Shown in pieces: positions 11,303 through 22,253 of a DNA stretch of 64,000 nt. Numbering within the stretch: position 1 is the stretch's first letter; each line of letters opens with the position of its first letter. The stretch spans positions 744,001 through 808,000 of the forward strand of contig JAKCOZ010000006.1 of NCBI GenBank assembly GCA_022605955.1, given 5' to 3'. A program made the translations under genes and the position numbers. Source of the DNA: Rallus limicola (taxonomy: Eukaryota; Chordata; Aves; Gruiformes; Rallidae). The notes beneath the pieces were generated by a model. That model did no database searches, was not told the origin of the DNA, and was given only the letters and a program-made list of their open reading frames with translations.

Positions 11303-12116
11303 ATATCAGAAGCAGTATCAGAGCTCAGCAAGGCCAGGGTTGCTTTGGTTAAAACCAGCAAAATCTTGTTTTCTTTTCCCTTTTCCCCTGAACACAGTAC
11401 ATAGGCAGAAGCTATTTTCTTTTTCTCTTTTTTTTTTTTTTTTTTCCAGCAGTAGATAAATTGATGTGAGAAAAAATACACAGTATTGATTTTTCTTTTC
11501 CTGTGGCTTTTGAGAGGTTGTTAATGCAGCAAGTACACAAGAGCACTCGTGTGTCTGTCTGCGCAGTAATCTCTAATAAATTGACTTTTTGAAACCCCAT
11601 TTTTAGTCTGTAGTTTCAGCAACTTGATTTGTGGAGTAGATGATATCTCCTGGCACATAATTACTCATTTTTGGGTTGTGGAAAAGGTTGGAGGATAAAT
11701 TTTGATGCATTATCAGTAGCACTAAACATCTCTCCTATTACTCATCCAAGTTTTTTTTCCTCTCTGAGTTTCCTCCTTAGTCCAGCTGAATAGAGAGGTT
11801 TTAAGGCTTGGGATTTACTTTTTCAGTGATAAAATTTATAGTGCAGATTCTTTCTGGACCTGATTTTTGCACATCCTGACATGGCAATGGTCATAATCAT
11901 GGCAAGGGCAATGAGTTGTGTTCAGGAGACCAACTGTTTCTTTCTCTCTGGGTCACCAACTGTGCAAACAGGTTATTGACCATAATGTACTGTGACCTTT
12001 TGCTTCTTGTTTTCTTTTGGGAAAGAAATAAAACCAGGGAGCAGGTTATGTGGCAATAATCGTATTAAGGGGAAAATGAAAGCAGTTTGGTAACGTATGA
12101 CAGAAGTTGACATCAA
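11303..12116. other. Non-CR1 interval with poly-T run
   Basis: A T-rich tract lies at about 11418-11447. The remainder is AT-rich unique-looking DNA without a recognisable gene. Confidence 0.4.
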
Positions 12117-12541
12117 TGAATCACAGACTGGTTGGGGATTTGCAGGGACCTCTGGAGATCCCCCAGTCCCATCCCTGCCAGAGCAGGGTACCCTCCAGCA
12201 GGCTGCACAGGACAGTGCCCAGGTTCATAGGGTTCAGATGTCTCCAGAGATGGAGGGAGACTCCCCAAGCTCTCTGGGCAGCCTGGCCCAGGGCTCTGCC
12301 ACCCTCCCAGCAAAGAAATTCCTCCTCAGGGTTAGATGGAGCTTCCTCTGCTCCAGCTTGTGCCCACGACCTCTTGTCCTGTCCCTGGGCACCCCTGAAC
12401 ACAGACTGACACCTCCTCCTGAGCCCACCCCTCAAGGGTTTCTCAGCACTGAGCAGATCCCCCTCAGGCTTCTGTTCTCTGGGCTGAGCAGCCCGGAGTC
12501 CCTCAGTCTCTCTTCATTAGAAGGATGTTCTAGTCCAAGGA
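12117..12541 (-). mobile_element. CR1 LINE 3' fragment, G6
   Basis: The 3' end is at 12117 (GAATCACAGACTGGTTGGGG). The G6 block CAGGGACCTCTGGAGATCCC is present, then the ORF2 end, whose minus-strand peptide remnants include RRNFFAGRVAEPWARLPREL. It is truncated near 12541. Confidence 0.92.
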
Positions 12542-12915
12542 ACTATCAGTCTGGTGGTGTTAATGATTTGAGGATGCCAAGGAAGGCAATGGGTAGACAA
12601 CTGACATAGTAATCATGTGTGTTGGATGTCCAGCAGAAGCACTTCTGAGACTGATTAGATGAACAGGTAGACAGATGGTGATGCTGACGAATCACTGACA
12701 TTCAGGGACACTTTCTGTACGTATGTTGGTCTTTGTTCATGCTGTTCTGGGCTTGCAGTCAAAATGTTGGGCTCATCAATATTTTCTTCCAAAGGTTTCA
12801 AGAGCACAAGACACTGTTATTGTAGGGAAAGAAGGAAAACCAGATGCTCTTCCAAACTTGTACTACTTGGACACTTTGGCCCCCAAAGCCACAATCAGAA
12901 CTTTTGCCATGTTAA
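12542..12915. other. Non-CR1 interval
   Basis: I see no gene or recognised repeat in this stretch. Confidence 0.4.
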
Positions 12916-13190
12916 ATCATAGGATCACTTAGATTGGGAAAGATCTTTAAGGCCATTGAGTCCAACTATTACCCCAGCACTGCCAAGGCCACCTCTAAAC
13001 CACATCCCCAAGTACCTTATTGACATGGCTTTTAAATCCTTCCAGGGACGGGGACTTTACCACCACCATGGGCAGCCTGGTCCAGTGCTTGACAAACCTT
13101 TGGGTGAAGAATCTTTCCTAATCTCCAATCTAAACCTTCCCTGGCACAACTTGAGGCCATTTCCTCTTGTCCTGTCACCCCTGGTGTTAT
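12916..13190 (-). mobile_element. Old CR1 LINE 3' fragment
   Basis: It reads AATCATAGGATCACTTAGATT at the 3' end, then an old CR1 UTR with CACATCCCCAAGTACC and CTCCAATCTAAACCTTCCC. It is more diverged than the G1-G3 copies. The 5' limit is uncertain by about 50 bp. Confidence 0.87.
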
Positions 13191-13519
13191 TACACAGGAT
13201 CATTTTCCTTCTGCTAGCTGAGGTGCAAGCAATTCCAGCACCACGAGGACTTCACAAAGTCAGGAGTCTTACTCGCAGGGTCTCAGAAGAGCTTGCAATT
13301 TACCTTCCCTATGCCATCAAGAAGAATATAGTCACTTTAAATTTCTATAAGGTGATACCCTGTTTTTCACCCAACTATCTTTGCCCTGTGTAAAGAGTTG
13401 AGTGAGGATTGAGACTCGATCGCCCAATGGTTTGTTCCAGGGTTTTCACTTGCTTATAAGGCTCCTCTTGCCTGAAGATGATACCAATTGTATTATGCTG
13501 GAATGTAGATCTGTGTATT
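13191..13519. other. Non-CR1 interval
   Basis: No gene or clear repeat. The first ~60 bp could be the decayed 5' side of the preceding CR1. Confidence 0.35.
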
Positions 13520-13834
13520 ATCATAGAATCAAAGATTACATTAGGTTGGAAGGGACCTTTGAAGGCCATCTAGTCCCATCCTGCAGTGAGCAGGGACATC
13601 TTCACTAGAGCAGGGTGCTCAGAGCCCAATCAAGCCTGACTTGGAATGTCTCCAGGGATGGGGCCTCCACCACCTCTCTGGACAACCTGGGACAGGGATC
13701 CACCACCCTCAGAGGGAAGAATTTCTTCATATTACTCAACCTAAATCTCCCCTTTTCCAGTTTAACCCATCCCCCTCGTCCTATTGCTCCATGCCCTCAG
13801 GAACAGTTCTTCCCCAGCTTCCTACAGGCATAAG
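13520..13834 (-). mobile_element. CR1 LINE 3' fragment, G7
   Basis: The 3' end is TATCATAGAATCAAAG at 13520. The G7 signature (GGGACATCTTCACTAGAG) and CTCCAGGGATGGGGCCTCC follow. It is truncated at about 13834 after TTCCTACAGGCAT. Confidence 0.92.
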
Positions 13835-14330
13835 CCATAAGCCAAAAAGCTTTTTCTTCTGGTCGAAGGGACATTAACTCTGCTTGGAGCACGTGTTGTA
13901 AGATAGAAAGGAAAATTAAGGACTTTTAATTCTTACAAGTTCATGGCATCTCTTTTTATTTCCCCCCTCTGGAAATGCTGATCTTTTATTTTTTTCACTT
14001 TTTATGTGCTGTTTAGAAGCTAATGAGTTCCACGGGAGGGACTTGTTCCCTTGTATGGTTGGGGTTTTATTGCAGTAAGCTTTTAGTAGGTCAAGGAAGC
14101 ACACATGGGGGGCTCTTAAAGTAGACCATGAAATGCTTTTGCTTAGCTTTGTTCTTCCCTTCTTTGAAAAATACCTCTCTCTCTCTCTCCCCTCAGGTTC
14201 CAGCTTTCTAAGCTGTGGTAGCAAAAGCAAAACACAAATGCTCTGCCAGCACTGCCAACTTCAAATTAAGCATGTTTAGCATATTTAATTTGCATTTGTG
14301 CAGAGGTGCTTGTTGCAAACACCTCTCTTC
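13835..14330. other. Non-CR1 interval
   Basis: A (CT)n tract at about 14174-14196 is followed by CCCCTCAG, which resembles a splice acceptor. The sequence downstream soon runs into a retroelement, and no exon can be supported. Confidence 0.4.
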
Positions 14331-14936
14331 TTTGGGTCCAGTTTTGTTCAACATCGTTATTACTGACCTGGATGAAGGGATTGAATGCTCCCTCAGTAAG
14401 TTTGCAGATGACACTATGCTGGGAGGAAGTGTTGATCTGCCTGAGGGTAGGGAGGCTCTTCAGAGGGATCTGAACAGGCTGGACCCATGGGCTGAGACCA
14501 ATGGGCTGAGGTTTAACAAAGCCAAGTGCAGAGTGCTGCACATGGGACAGAACAACCCTGAGCAGAGCTACAGGCTGGGGGAGACTGGCTGGAGAGCTGT
14601 CAGGCAGAGAAGGACCTGGGGGTGCTGGGTGACTGACCATGAGCCAGCAGTGTGCCCGGGTGGCCAGGAAGGCCAGTGTCATCCTGGCTTGTGTCAGCAA
14701 TAGTGTGGCCAGTAGGTCTGGGGAGGGGACTGTGCCCCTGGACTGGGCAGTGGTGAGGCTTCACCTTGAGTCCAGTTTTGGACTCCTCACTACAAGGCTT
14801 GAGTCACCTTCCCTGGATGTGTTTAAAAAAAGGGTAGATGAGGTACTTAGGGATATGGTTTAGCTTAGGATGGGAATGGTTGGACTTGATCTTAAAGGTC
14901 TTTTCCAACCTTGTGATTCCGTGATACTGTGATTCT
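14331..14936 (+). mobile_element. CR1 LINE with reverse-transcriptase end, internally deleted, G3
   Basis: It starts inside the reverse transcriptase (RT) domain. The remnant reads [18 protein letters not shown] and [17 protein letters not shown], so the catalytic FADD box of RT is intact. The thumb follows ([20 protein letters not shown]). A deletion of about 330 bp at ~14795-14800 joins the RRLHLE-type region directly to GAGTCACCTTCCCTGGATG near the end of ORF2, and the copy then ends normally with TTCCAACCTTGTGATTCC. It cannot be functional. Confidence 0.94.
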
Positions 14937-14974
14937 TGCCATGGTACTCATGATCATTCCTTGATTGCCTCTAG

Positions 14975-15400
14975 TAGGGTGATGACCGGCGTGGCAGATG
15001 ATGAGAGTGCAGTCAATGTAATTTATTTAGATTTTATAAGGTTTTCTAAATCCTTGTAGGGAGCGGTGGACCATGAGACGGGTGGAAATCTGGTTGTGAA
15101 GGTCAATGATTTGATGTAACCCAAGGGCTGGTTATGTGTGGCCTCCCTGAGGATTAATAGTGGGACCACCGCGTTTTAATGTCTTTCTCAACATCTTGGT
15201 AGGTGGGTTAGAATGCCACTTTTATAAATTGATCGATGGAACTGAACAGGGATTGTTTGGATTGTGGGCAGGGCTTCCATTTCAGAAAGTCTTTAACAAG
15301 GTGGAGAACAGGGCTGTTGGAAAGCCATGAAGCTCAGCAGAGGAGTCCTTCACCTGCGATGGAATAATCCTGTGCAAGAGGCTCCCTGCCACAAACTGGG
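14975..15400 (+). mobile_element. Very old CR1 reverse-transcriptase fragment
   Basis: It is degenerate but follows RT order. AVNVIYLDFIRFSKS corresponds to the CR1 'VVYLDFSKAFDT' motif. PRFNVFLNIL corresponds to the LFN.FINDL motif, PFQKVFNKVEN to the '.QRDLNKLE' motif, and LRWNNPVQE to the 'LG.NNP' motif. Stops and frameshifts interrupt it throughout. The alignment is by eye, and a profile search is needed to fix the ends. Confidence 0.65.
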
Positions 15401-15476
15401 TAGTGAAATGCTGGGGAAGCCTCTGAGATGGTTGTGATGTTAGTAGAGGTGATGAGCCGGGTCCGCTCCTTCTGGA

Positions 15477-15620
15477 GAATCATAGAATCCCAGACTGGTC
15501 TGGGTTGGAAGGGATCCCAAGAATCACAGAGCTCCAACCCCTCTGCCACAGGCAGGGCCACCAACCTCCAGGCCTGGACCTACACAAGGTTGCCCAGGGC
15601 CCCATCCAACCTGGCCTTCA
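15477..15620 (-). mobile_element. CR1 LINE 3' fragment, G2
   Basis: GAATCATAGAATCCCAGAC at the 3' end, then the G2 UTR to CATCCAACCTGGCCTTCA. It is heavily 5' truncated, leaving ~145 bp. Confidence 0.94.
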
Positions 15621-16579
15621 TAAGATGCAGAAGGAATCTTATTACTGCCATTGTCTTCGTTTACCCGAAGGGGAGGTTGCAGGGAAGATGGTGCATGCTT
15701 CTCAGAGGTGTGTGGTGATAAGAGGCAACAGACACAGATTTGATTGAGGTTACTCATGGTGGGGGAGGAAAAGCAACCCCAAATCCATAACTACTGCCTG
15801 AGGAAACATGGGAATCCCCATTAGAAACATTTATATGAGATAACACATCTGCCAGGAATAGTTCCAGTATTGTTCTTGCCTTGGAGCTGAGAGTGAGATC
15901 ATTACTTCTCCTAGTTCTGCTTTACCTATAACCAGCCTGTTGGACTTCTGTGAAGAAAGTCTCGCCTTTTTTCCTTACAAAGATCAAAAGAAGCCATCAA
16001 CCACCCCCTCCAAAAAATAAAATACCCTGAAAATACCTATATTATTTGTACTTCAAGTGGGAGTCCTCTGGCAGTGCACCCATATCTTCTCAGAGGTGTT
16101 CACTGGACATGTGAGTATTGGATTCAACTTGAAAGCCATTGGGGAAGTATTTACAACACATTTTTTTGCCACACATTGAAATCCAAATAGCCCTTTTTTC
16201 CCCACTCCCTCTAGAAATGTTCAAGTCTATTTGGAGAAATAAGAGTGCAGTGCAACGTTTAGTCATAAATTGAAGATATCCAACACCATGTTGACTTCAA
16301 GCATATGCTAGTGAAACATGTCTGCTTTGCAGAAGATTTTCCTACTTATGCTGTGGCAAGCACATTTAAAACAATCCCAGGAAAATGTGCTGCTGGGAAC
16401 AATCAGCTGGTGATGGTGGGGTCATTTATATGACTTAATAGGTCTTTTTTCTGCCTAACTATCTGTATTTTTTTTCCACCTAGCTATCTGTATGAAATCA
16501 ATGATTCATATCAATTATGCCAAAGGGAGTTAAATTATTACGTTTTTATGACAAAAAAAAGCTGCCAAACTAAGGGCAA
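15621..16579. other. Non-CR1 interval
   Basis: About 960 bp of AT-rich DNA with short A and T runs. I see no gene or known repeat. Confidence 0.4.
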
Positions 16580-17423
16580 AAGCAGACAACACTAAACTGG
16601 GAGGAAGTGTTGATCTGCCTGAGGGTAGGGAGGCTCTTCAGAGGGATCTGAACAGGCTGGACCCATGGGCTGAGACCAATGGGCTGAGGTTTAACAAAGC
16701 CAAGTGCAGAGTGCTGCACATGGGACAGAACAACCCTGAGCAGAGCTACAGGCTGGGGGAGACTGGCTGGAGAGCTGTCAGGCAGAGAAGGACCTGGGGG
16801 TGCTGGGTGACTGACCATGAGCCAGCAGTGTGCCCGGGTGGCCAGGAAGGCCAAGGGCATCCTGGCTTGTGTCAGCAATAGTGTGGCCAGTAGGTCTGGG
16901 GAGGGGACTGTGCCCCTGGACTGGGCACTGGGGAGGCTGCACCTGGAGTGCTGGGTCCACTTCTGGGCTCCTCAGCATCAGAAGGACATGGAGGTCCTGG
17001 AGCGAGTGCAGAGAAGGGCAACCAGGCTGGGGAAGGGGCTGGAGGGCAGATCCTCTGAGGAGCAGCTGAGGGAGCTGGGGGTGTTGAGCCTGGAGAAGAG
17101 GAAGCTGAGGGGAGACCTTCTCAGCGCCTCCCCTGCCCTGCCAGGAGGGTGCAGAGAGGTGGGCACTGGTCTCTTCAGCCAGGGGACAGGAGATGGGACA
17201 AGGGGCAGTGGGCTCAAGCTGTGCCAGGGCAGGGTCAGCTCAGCTGGGAGGGCAAAGTTCTTCCCTGGCAGAGTTGTGGGGCTGTGGCACAGGCTGCCCA
17301 GGGAGGGGGCTGAGTCCCCACCCCTGGGGGTGTTTAGCAGGCGAGTAATGAGGTACTGAGGGATGGGGTTTAGCTTAGGATGGGAATGGTTGAACTTGAT
17401 GGTCTTTTCCAACCTTGTGCAAC
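16580..17423 (+). mobile_element. CR1 LINE 3' fragment reaching the RT domain, G3
   Basis: At ~840 bp this is the longest well-preserved copy. It starts in the RT active-site region, where the box reads ADNT rather than ADDT, so a catalytic aspartate position is changed. The thumb follows. A frame open over 16817-17359 then carries [37 protein letters not shown] and FFPGRVVGLWHRLPREGAE. The 3' end is GGTCTTTTCCAACCTTGTG with no clear octamer array. Confidence 0.95.
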
Positions 17424-18201
17424 TCTTGATGCGGCGCGTGAAGTAAAATGGTATTAGGTTGTGATTGCTGAGAGCAGGAAATGGCTGAACCTTTCACCCC
17501 AACCCCAACAGTGTGAACTGAGACTGCTGCGATGACAGAGGCAGCACTGAAATTTTGGAAGAGGAGGTTTGGAGGTTGTGCTATGTTTGGAGGCTTTGGT
17601 GTGTTTGGAAGTTCTCCAGAAGGTACAACAAAAATTAAAGGTGAAATGCCCAGCTGAAGGAGTATCCTGTGCTTTTCTCTTGCCTGGATTTGCAGAAGAA
17701 ATTAGGAATTGAACTTCATTGGTTCAGTGGGAGTTGAGCTCCTAAATATCTTTGAGGGATTAGGCTGTAGTCTATGTAATATGGCTTATTTCTTATCTCT
17801 ACAAGAGGGGCACTGCCTCCGTTCTCTCTTGCAGAAATGTTATTAAGAAAAATACTTTGTGGTTTTGGTTTTTTTTGTGGTCAGGTCCTCTGAAGATGAG
17901 GCTTTGTAGGCATCTTAATTAGATAGCTAGGGGCAGGGTAATAGGCTTGGCTCAGAATATGTTCTCCAGGCGTGTTTTCAGGGCTGTTTGAAGATGAATT
18001 GTAGCTTCTCTGAGAGAGGGTACATCAAGGATGCTTCAGCAGAAGATGCTGAGCTTTGGTACTGGCAATTGCTTGTTATTCCTTTGGAATATTTCTCACT
18101 GTAGTCAATGGAGAGGGGAAAAAGTCCATCACATGTTGCTTAACTTTGATGTGCCCTTGGCACAAAATGTGCCAGGACACTTTCCGAGGGAAGTGGCATT
18201 T
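17424..18201. other. Non-CR1 interval
   Basis: About 780 bp with no recognisable gene or repeat. A short T-run lies at about 17865-17876. Confidence 0.4.
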
Positions 18202-18733
18202 TCATAGAATCCCAGAATCTCCTGAGCTGGAAGAGACCCAAAAGGCCCATGGAGTCCAAGCCCTGGCTCCACACAGGCCCAGCCCAGTCAGAGCAGGGCA
18301 CTGAGCGCATCGGCCAGACGCTTCTTGCCCTCAGCCCAGCTCGGGGCTGGGACCCCTTCCCTGGGGAGTCTGTGCCACCTCCCCTGGCAGCTTCACGCCG
18401 TTCCCTGGGCTTCCAGCCCTGGGCCCCAAAGAGAGGAGAGAGATCGGCGCTGCCCCTTCGCTCCCCGGGGCTGAAAGCCACAGACCCCATCAGGTCTCCC
18501 CTCAGCCTCCTCTTCTCTATGCTGAACACCCCAGTTCCCTCAGCCTCTCCTCCTGAGGTTTACCCTTAAACCACTTTCCCATCCTTGTTGCCCTTCTCTG
18601 GATACTCCCCAGCACCTTGTTGTCTTTCTTGGGGTGAGGGGCCCAAAACTGAAGACACTATTCAAGTTGCAGCCTTACCAATGCCGAGTACGGGGACACG
18701 ATCACTTCCCTGGACCTGCTGGCCACAGTTTCT
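18202..18733 (-). mobile_element. CR1 LINE 3' fragment, G5, internally deleted
   Basis: The 3' end is TTCATAGAATCCCAGAATC, followed by GCATCGGCCAGACGCTTC. Compared with the other two G5 copies it lacks ~55 bp between GGGGAGTCTGTGCCA and CCTCCCCTGGCAGC (near 18374). The 5' part extends to the TACGGGGACACGATC block. Confidence 0.92.
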
Positions 18734-18749
18734 GACTCCTTGAAGGCTT

Positions 18750-18885
18750 TTGTGTGGAAGGGACCTCAAAGATCTTCTAGTTCCCACCCCCTGCCATGGG
18801 CAGGGACACCTTCACTAGACCAGGTTGCCAAAGCCCCATCCAACCCAGCCTTGAGTATTTCCAGAGATGGGACTTCCACAGCCAC
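18750..18885 (-). mobile_element. CR1 LINE 3' fragment, G4
   Basis: GTGGAAGGGACCTCAAAG, CCATGGGCAGGGACACC, then CACTAGACCAGG. The octamer tail is lost and the copy is 5' truncated at about 18885. It lies directly behind the preceding G5 copy in the same orientation. Confidence 0.9.
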
Positions 18886-19465
18886 GGATAAGTAAGAATT
18901 ATTTTATCCATCTTTAGTATTCAAGAAGGTGAAGTACTTGAGTAGGGATGGTGTCCCCCACAATCACTTTGAGGGGGTTATTGCTCTAAATTTTGACTAT
19001 CTTTTCCACTGGCATTGCTGCTCTAATATCTGTTGTCACTTTGTGTGGCAAAGGGAACAGAATGAACTAAAATGTAAGTCTGTGGTGACAGAAATTGCTA
19101 ATGACTTCCAAAGGATGGAGAGATTGGGAATGCTTTAAGCAAGTGCTTAATAGACCCTAGTGAAAAGATTGTTGGTTTAGCTCATTTTTATTTGCTTTCA
19201 AGCTTATTTAAAAACAAAATTGTTATTGAAAAGTAATTAAAGTCCTTGAAAAAGAAATTTTGAAACACCTTCATGGAAAAGCAGTTGCCCATCTCCAAAT
19301 TGGTTTTATTGCTACTTAATCTGTGTGAATAGCTCAATTAATTACTTGATTAAGTATAGTTCAGTGTATGCTTTGGGTGTAAGGGAACACAGATGATCTG
19401 ATAAATAGTCAATTGTTGCTTTGGGAATTTTGTGAATAAGTAAAAACAAAAAATCAAAATCACTA
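18886..19465. other. Non-CR1 interval
   Basis: AT-rich DNA without a recognisable gene or repeat. Confidence 0.4.
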
Positions 19466-19891
19466 TGGAAATGATGAAAGGCCTGGAGCATCTCCCCTCT
19501 GAGGAAAGGCTGAGTGAGCTGGGGCTGTTCAGCCTGGAGAGACAAGCCTGAGAGGGGATCTGATCAATGATTATCAGTAGCTGAAGGGTGGGACACAGGG
19601 GGACATGGGCAGCCTCTTCTCAGTGTCTGTGGGGACAGGACAAGGGGCGATGGCCTCAAGTTGGAGCACAGGGAGTTCCCCCCCAATCTGGGGAAGAACT
19701 TCTTCCCAGTGAGGGTGAGGGAGCCCTGGGCCAGGCTGCCCAGGGGGGTGTGGAGTCTCCTTCTCTGGAGAGATTCCAGCCCTGTCTGGACACCGCCCTG
19801 TGTGCCCTGTCCTAGGGACCCTGCTTTGGCAGGGGGTTGGACCCCATGATCTCTGGAGGTCCCTTCCAACCCCTATGGTTCTGTGATTCTG
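19466..19891 (+). mobile_element. CR1 LINE 3' fragment, G1
   Basis: It starts at GATGAAAGGCCTGGAGC and runs to CCCCTATGGTTCTGTGATTC. A complete G1 UTR is present. Confidence 0.95.
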
Positions 19892-20494
19892 TTTCCTTCT
19901 CCCAAGACTTGAAGGACAGCAGAACTGGATGTAGTTTCTAGAGAGCAAAGAGTTGCTAGCAAAATCACCGGGTCAACACGTAGCTTATACCGGTAGGGCA
20001 ACGATTTCATCACTGTAGCTGGTTTGGGTTTTTTTGAAATGGAAATAACTACAGCAAGAAATCTCCTTGTCAATACAACAAACTACAAATTGATTTTGTT
20101 GTCAGGAGAACAGAGGAGAAAAGATCACACCTCTGTGTAGCTATATTAGCAGAACATCATGAAGAGATCAAGGTCTGTTCTTAACCTGTAATTTTGTTCT
20201 GGAGCTTGACTACAAGCCCTTAGTTGGTTTTACAGGGCAGGAAAAGTATGGACAAAACCATTCAAAGTGATGGGGGAGAGGTCTTGTTGTGCAGGTCTTG
20301 TTCTATTGTTTTATCTCAGCGTCCCTAAACAGAGTATTTTGCTTGATAAATAAATATGTTATTTTGGAAATCATGTCTGTATTTGCTGGAAATATCTGCT
20401 TTTCTTCCAAGAGATGAGCCTCTGCTGGACTTACCCAACAACCTGTGGTCACGTCAAGGAGCTCCAACAAAAAGCAGATTCTAAAACCCAATTG
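19892..20494. other. Non-CR1 interval
   Basis: About 600 bp with no gene or repeat that I can support. Confidence 0.4.
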
Positions 20495-21790
20495 TAGAAT
20501 GGTGTGACTTGGAAAGGACCTTGAAAGATCATCTTGTCCAATCCCCATGCTATGGGCAAGGACATCTTTCACTAGATCACGTTGCTAGATCAAGATTCCA
20601 AGGATGGAGATTGCACCTTCTCTCTGGACACGCCTTCAACTGCTACTTAACCCTCAATATGAACTTGTTGCTGCTTTATACCCAGCTGGAATTCTCCTTG
20701 CTGCCACTTGTCCTCGTTCCTCACTTTGCACCTCTAAGAGTTTGGCTTAATTTTCTCTGTAGGCCCTTGCAGGTGCCAAGAAGGACCCCCAAAGCCTTCT
20801 CTTCTTCAAGCTGAACAGATACACAGCCTTTCCTCATCTGCTTTAGCCACTTGACCATCTTGATGGCCTTTGTTTGACTCTCTATTCTACTGGGGACACC
20901 AGTACAGCTGGTTTCCAAGATCTAGTATTTCAGGTGAAATGTCAGAAGTGCCAAAGCAAGGGGAATAATAGCATCCAAGGCCATAAATCCTTGGATGTGG
21001 TTGGCCTTCAGTGTTGCAAGGGCACACCGACTCACAGGCCAGTTCTAATCTGCCAGGAGCCCAGGTTCTTTCCTGCAGAACTTCTCCCCACCTCATGCTC
21101 TTCCATAAGATTACTCCATCCCAGATGAGAAACCCTGTAACTGCCTTTGCTGAACCTCCACAGGTTTCCTGCTAATTCATTTCTCTGTCATTACAAGATC
21201 CCTTGAAAGGTTAATTATTCCTGTAGTTTATCTTTAATTTGATATGCGTTGTGAACTTAATTAAATTGTGTTGTGCTTTAGCTGCTGAACACAGGACAAA
21301 CTGTTTTCTATCCTGCCTACAAAGCTGTTGAGAGAGCTGTTAAATAGTATTAGTCCCCCCATCATCCCTGAGGGATGCCACATGCAACCACTCTGTGGAT
21401 TTTGAGCCATGAAACACCTTTTCAGTCTCACAGACTGGCCAGTTTTCCATGTATTTTGTAGCCAGGTTGGTAGACTGTGAGGATATAACAGTGGGACACC
21501 ATGTGGGAAACCTTGCTTAAGTCAAGGTAAGAGCCATCCACTGCACTCTCATCACACATGGAACTGGTCATCCCCATGCCAGAAGAATAAGAATGGGATT
21601 GCCTTCATCCTTCAAATTTGGTATCATAAGGCCTCTTATGCTGCTCTTGGCCACCTTCTTCAGCATCCTCCAATGTGTTCTGTCTGGTCCTGGGGACTTC
21701 CGTGTCCCTGGCTTATTAAACTAGTCCTTGAGTCCTCTATCCTCTGTTGTGGGTATGATACATGTCTCCCCAAAGTCTGCTATGAGGCAG
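20495..21790 (-). mobile_element. Long, old CR1 LINE fragment reaching into RT
   Basis: At ~1.3 kb this is the longest CR1 segment in the window, and it is strongly diverged. The 3' UTR (AGAATGGTGTGACTTGG, CTAGATCACGTTGC) is followed by the C-terminal ORF2 region (CCTTCTCTTCTTCAAGCTGA, GGGCACACCGACTCACAGG). The central RT then follows in reverse (CTGAGGGATGCCACATGC, TTAAGTCAAGGTAAGAGCC, CCTGGGGACTTCCGTGTCC). The internal stretch near 21210-21340 has no clear match and may be an insertion or decay. The ends are approximate. Confidence 0.75.
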
Positions 21791-22019
21791 CGTATTGAGC
21801 CTAATTACTCTGACTGAATTTGATTGGAGAAGAACCTTCTTCAAAGATGGACTACACAAACTGAAGAGGATTAATAAGCTAGACTAGAACATCAATGCCA
21901 TTTTCTATTCTAAACATAACAAAGTGAAGATCAAGAACAAGTCTATTTGTGTCCAGTGTCTCGTTTTCTGGATTACAAAGCTTAGAATCTTGCTGAGCTG
22001 TGATATTGTTTCTGATAAA

Positions 22020-22253
22020 CAGAATCATAGAACCATAGAGGTTGGAAGGGACCTCCAGAGATGATCGGGTCCAACCCCCTGCCACAGCATGGTCCCACAG
22101 GTCGGTGTCGAAACTGGGCTGGAATCTCTCCAGAGAAGGAGACTCTACACCCCTTGGGCAGCCTGTCCCAGGGCTCCCTCACTGGGAAGAAGTTCTTCCA
22201 CATATTGATGCAGAACTTCTTGTGCTCCAACTTGAGGCCATCGCCCCTTGTCA
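22020..22253 (-). mobile_element. CR1 LINE G1 3' module of a G2/G1 composite
   Basis: G1 UTR from CAGAATCATAGAACCATAG to GAGGCCATCGCCCCTTGTC. It joins the 3' tail of a G2 copy at 22253/22254 without spacer. Read on the minus strand the order is G2 tail, then AAGGGGCGATGGCCTC of G1. No G1 sequence is found on the far side of the G2 part. Confidence 0.92.

Noticed and set aside
12121..12609. Long open frames of 100-240 codons across many CR1 copies, for example 12097-12609, 27412-28131 and 51595-52215
   Set aside because: They read through CR1 3' UTR or antisense of ORF2 and recur with the same peptides at every CR1 copy. They are repeat shadows, not host genes.
14174..14330. (CT)n tract plus CCCCTCAG resembling a splice acceptor
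   Set aside because: No donor or coding frame follows before the CR1 begins. The CT microsatellite alone explains the acceptor-like look.
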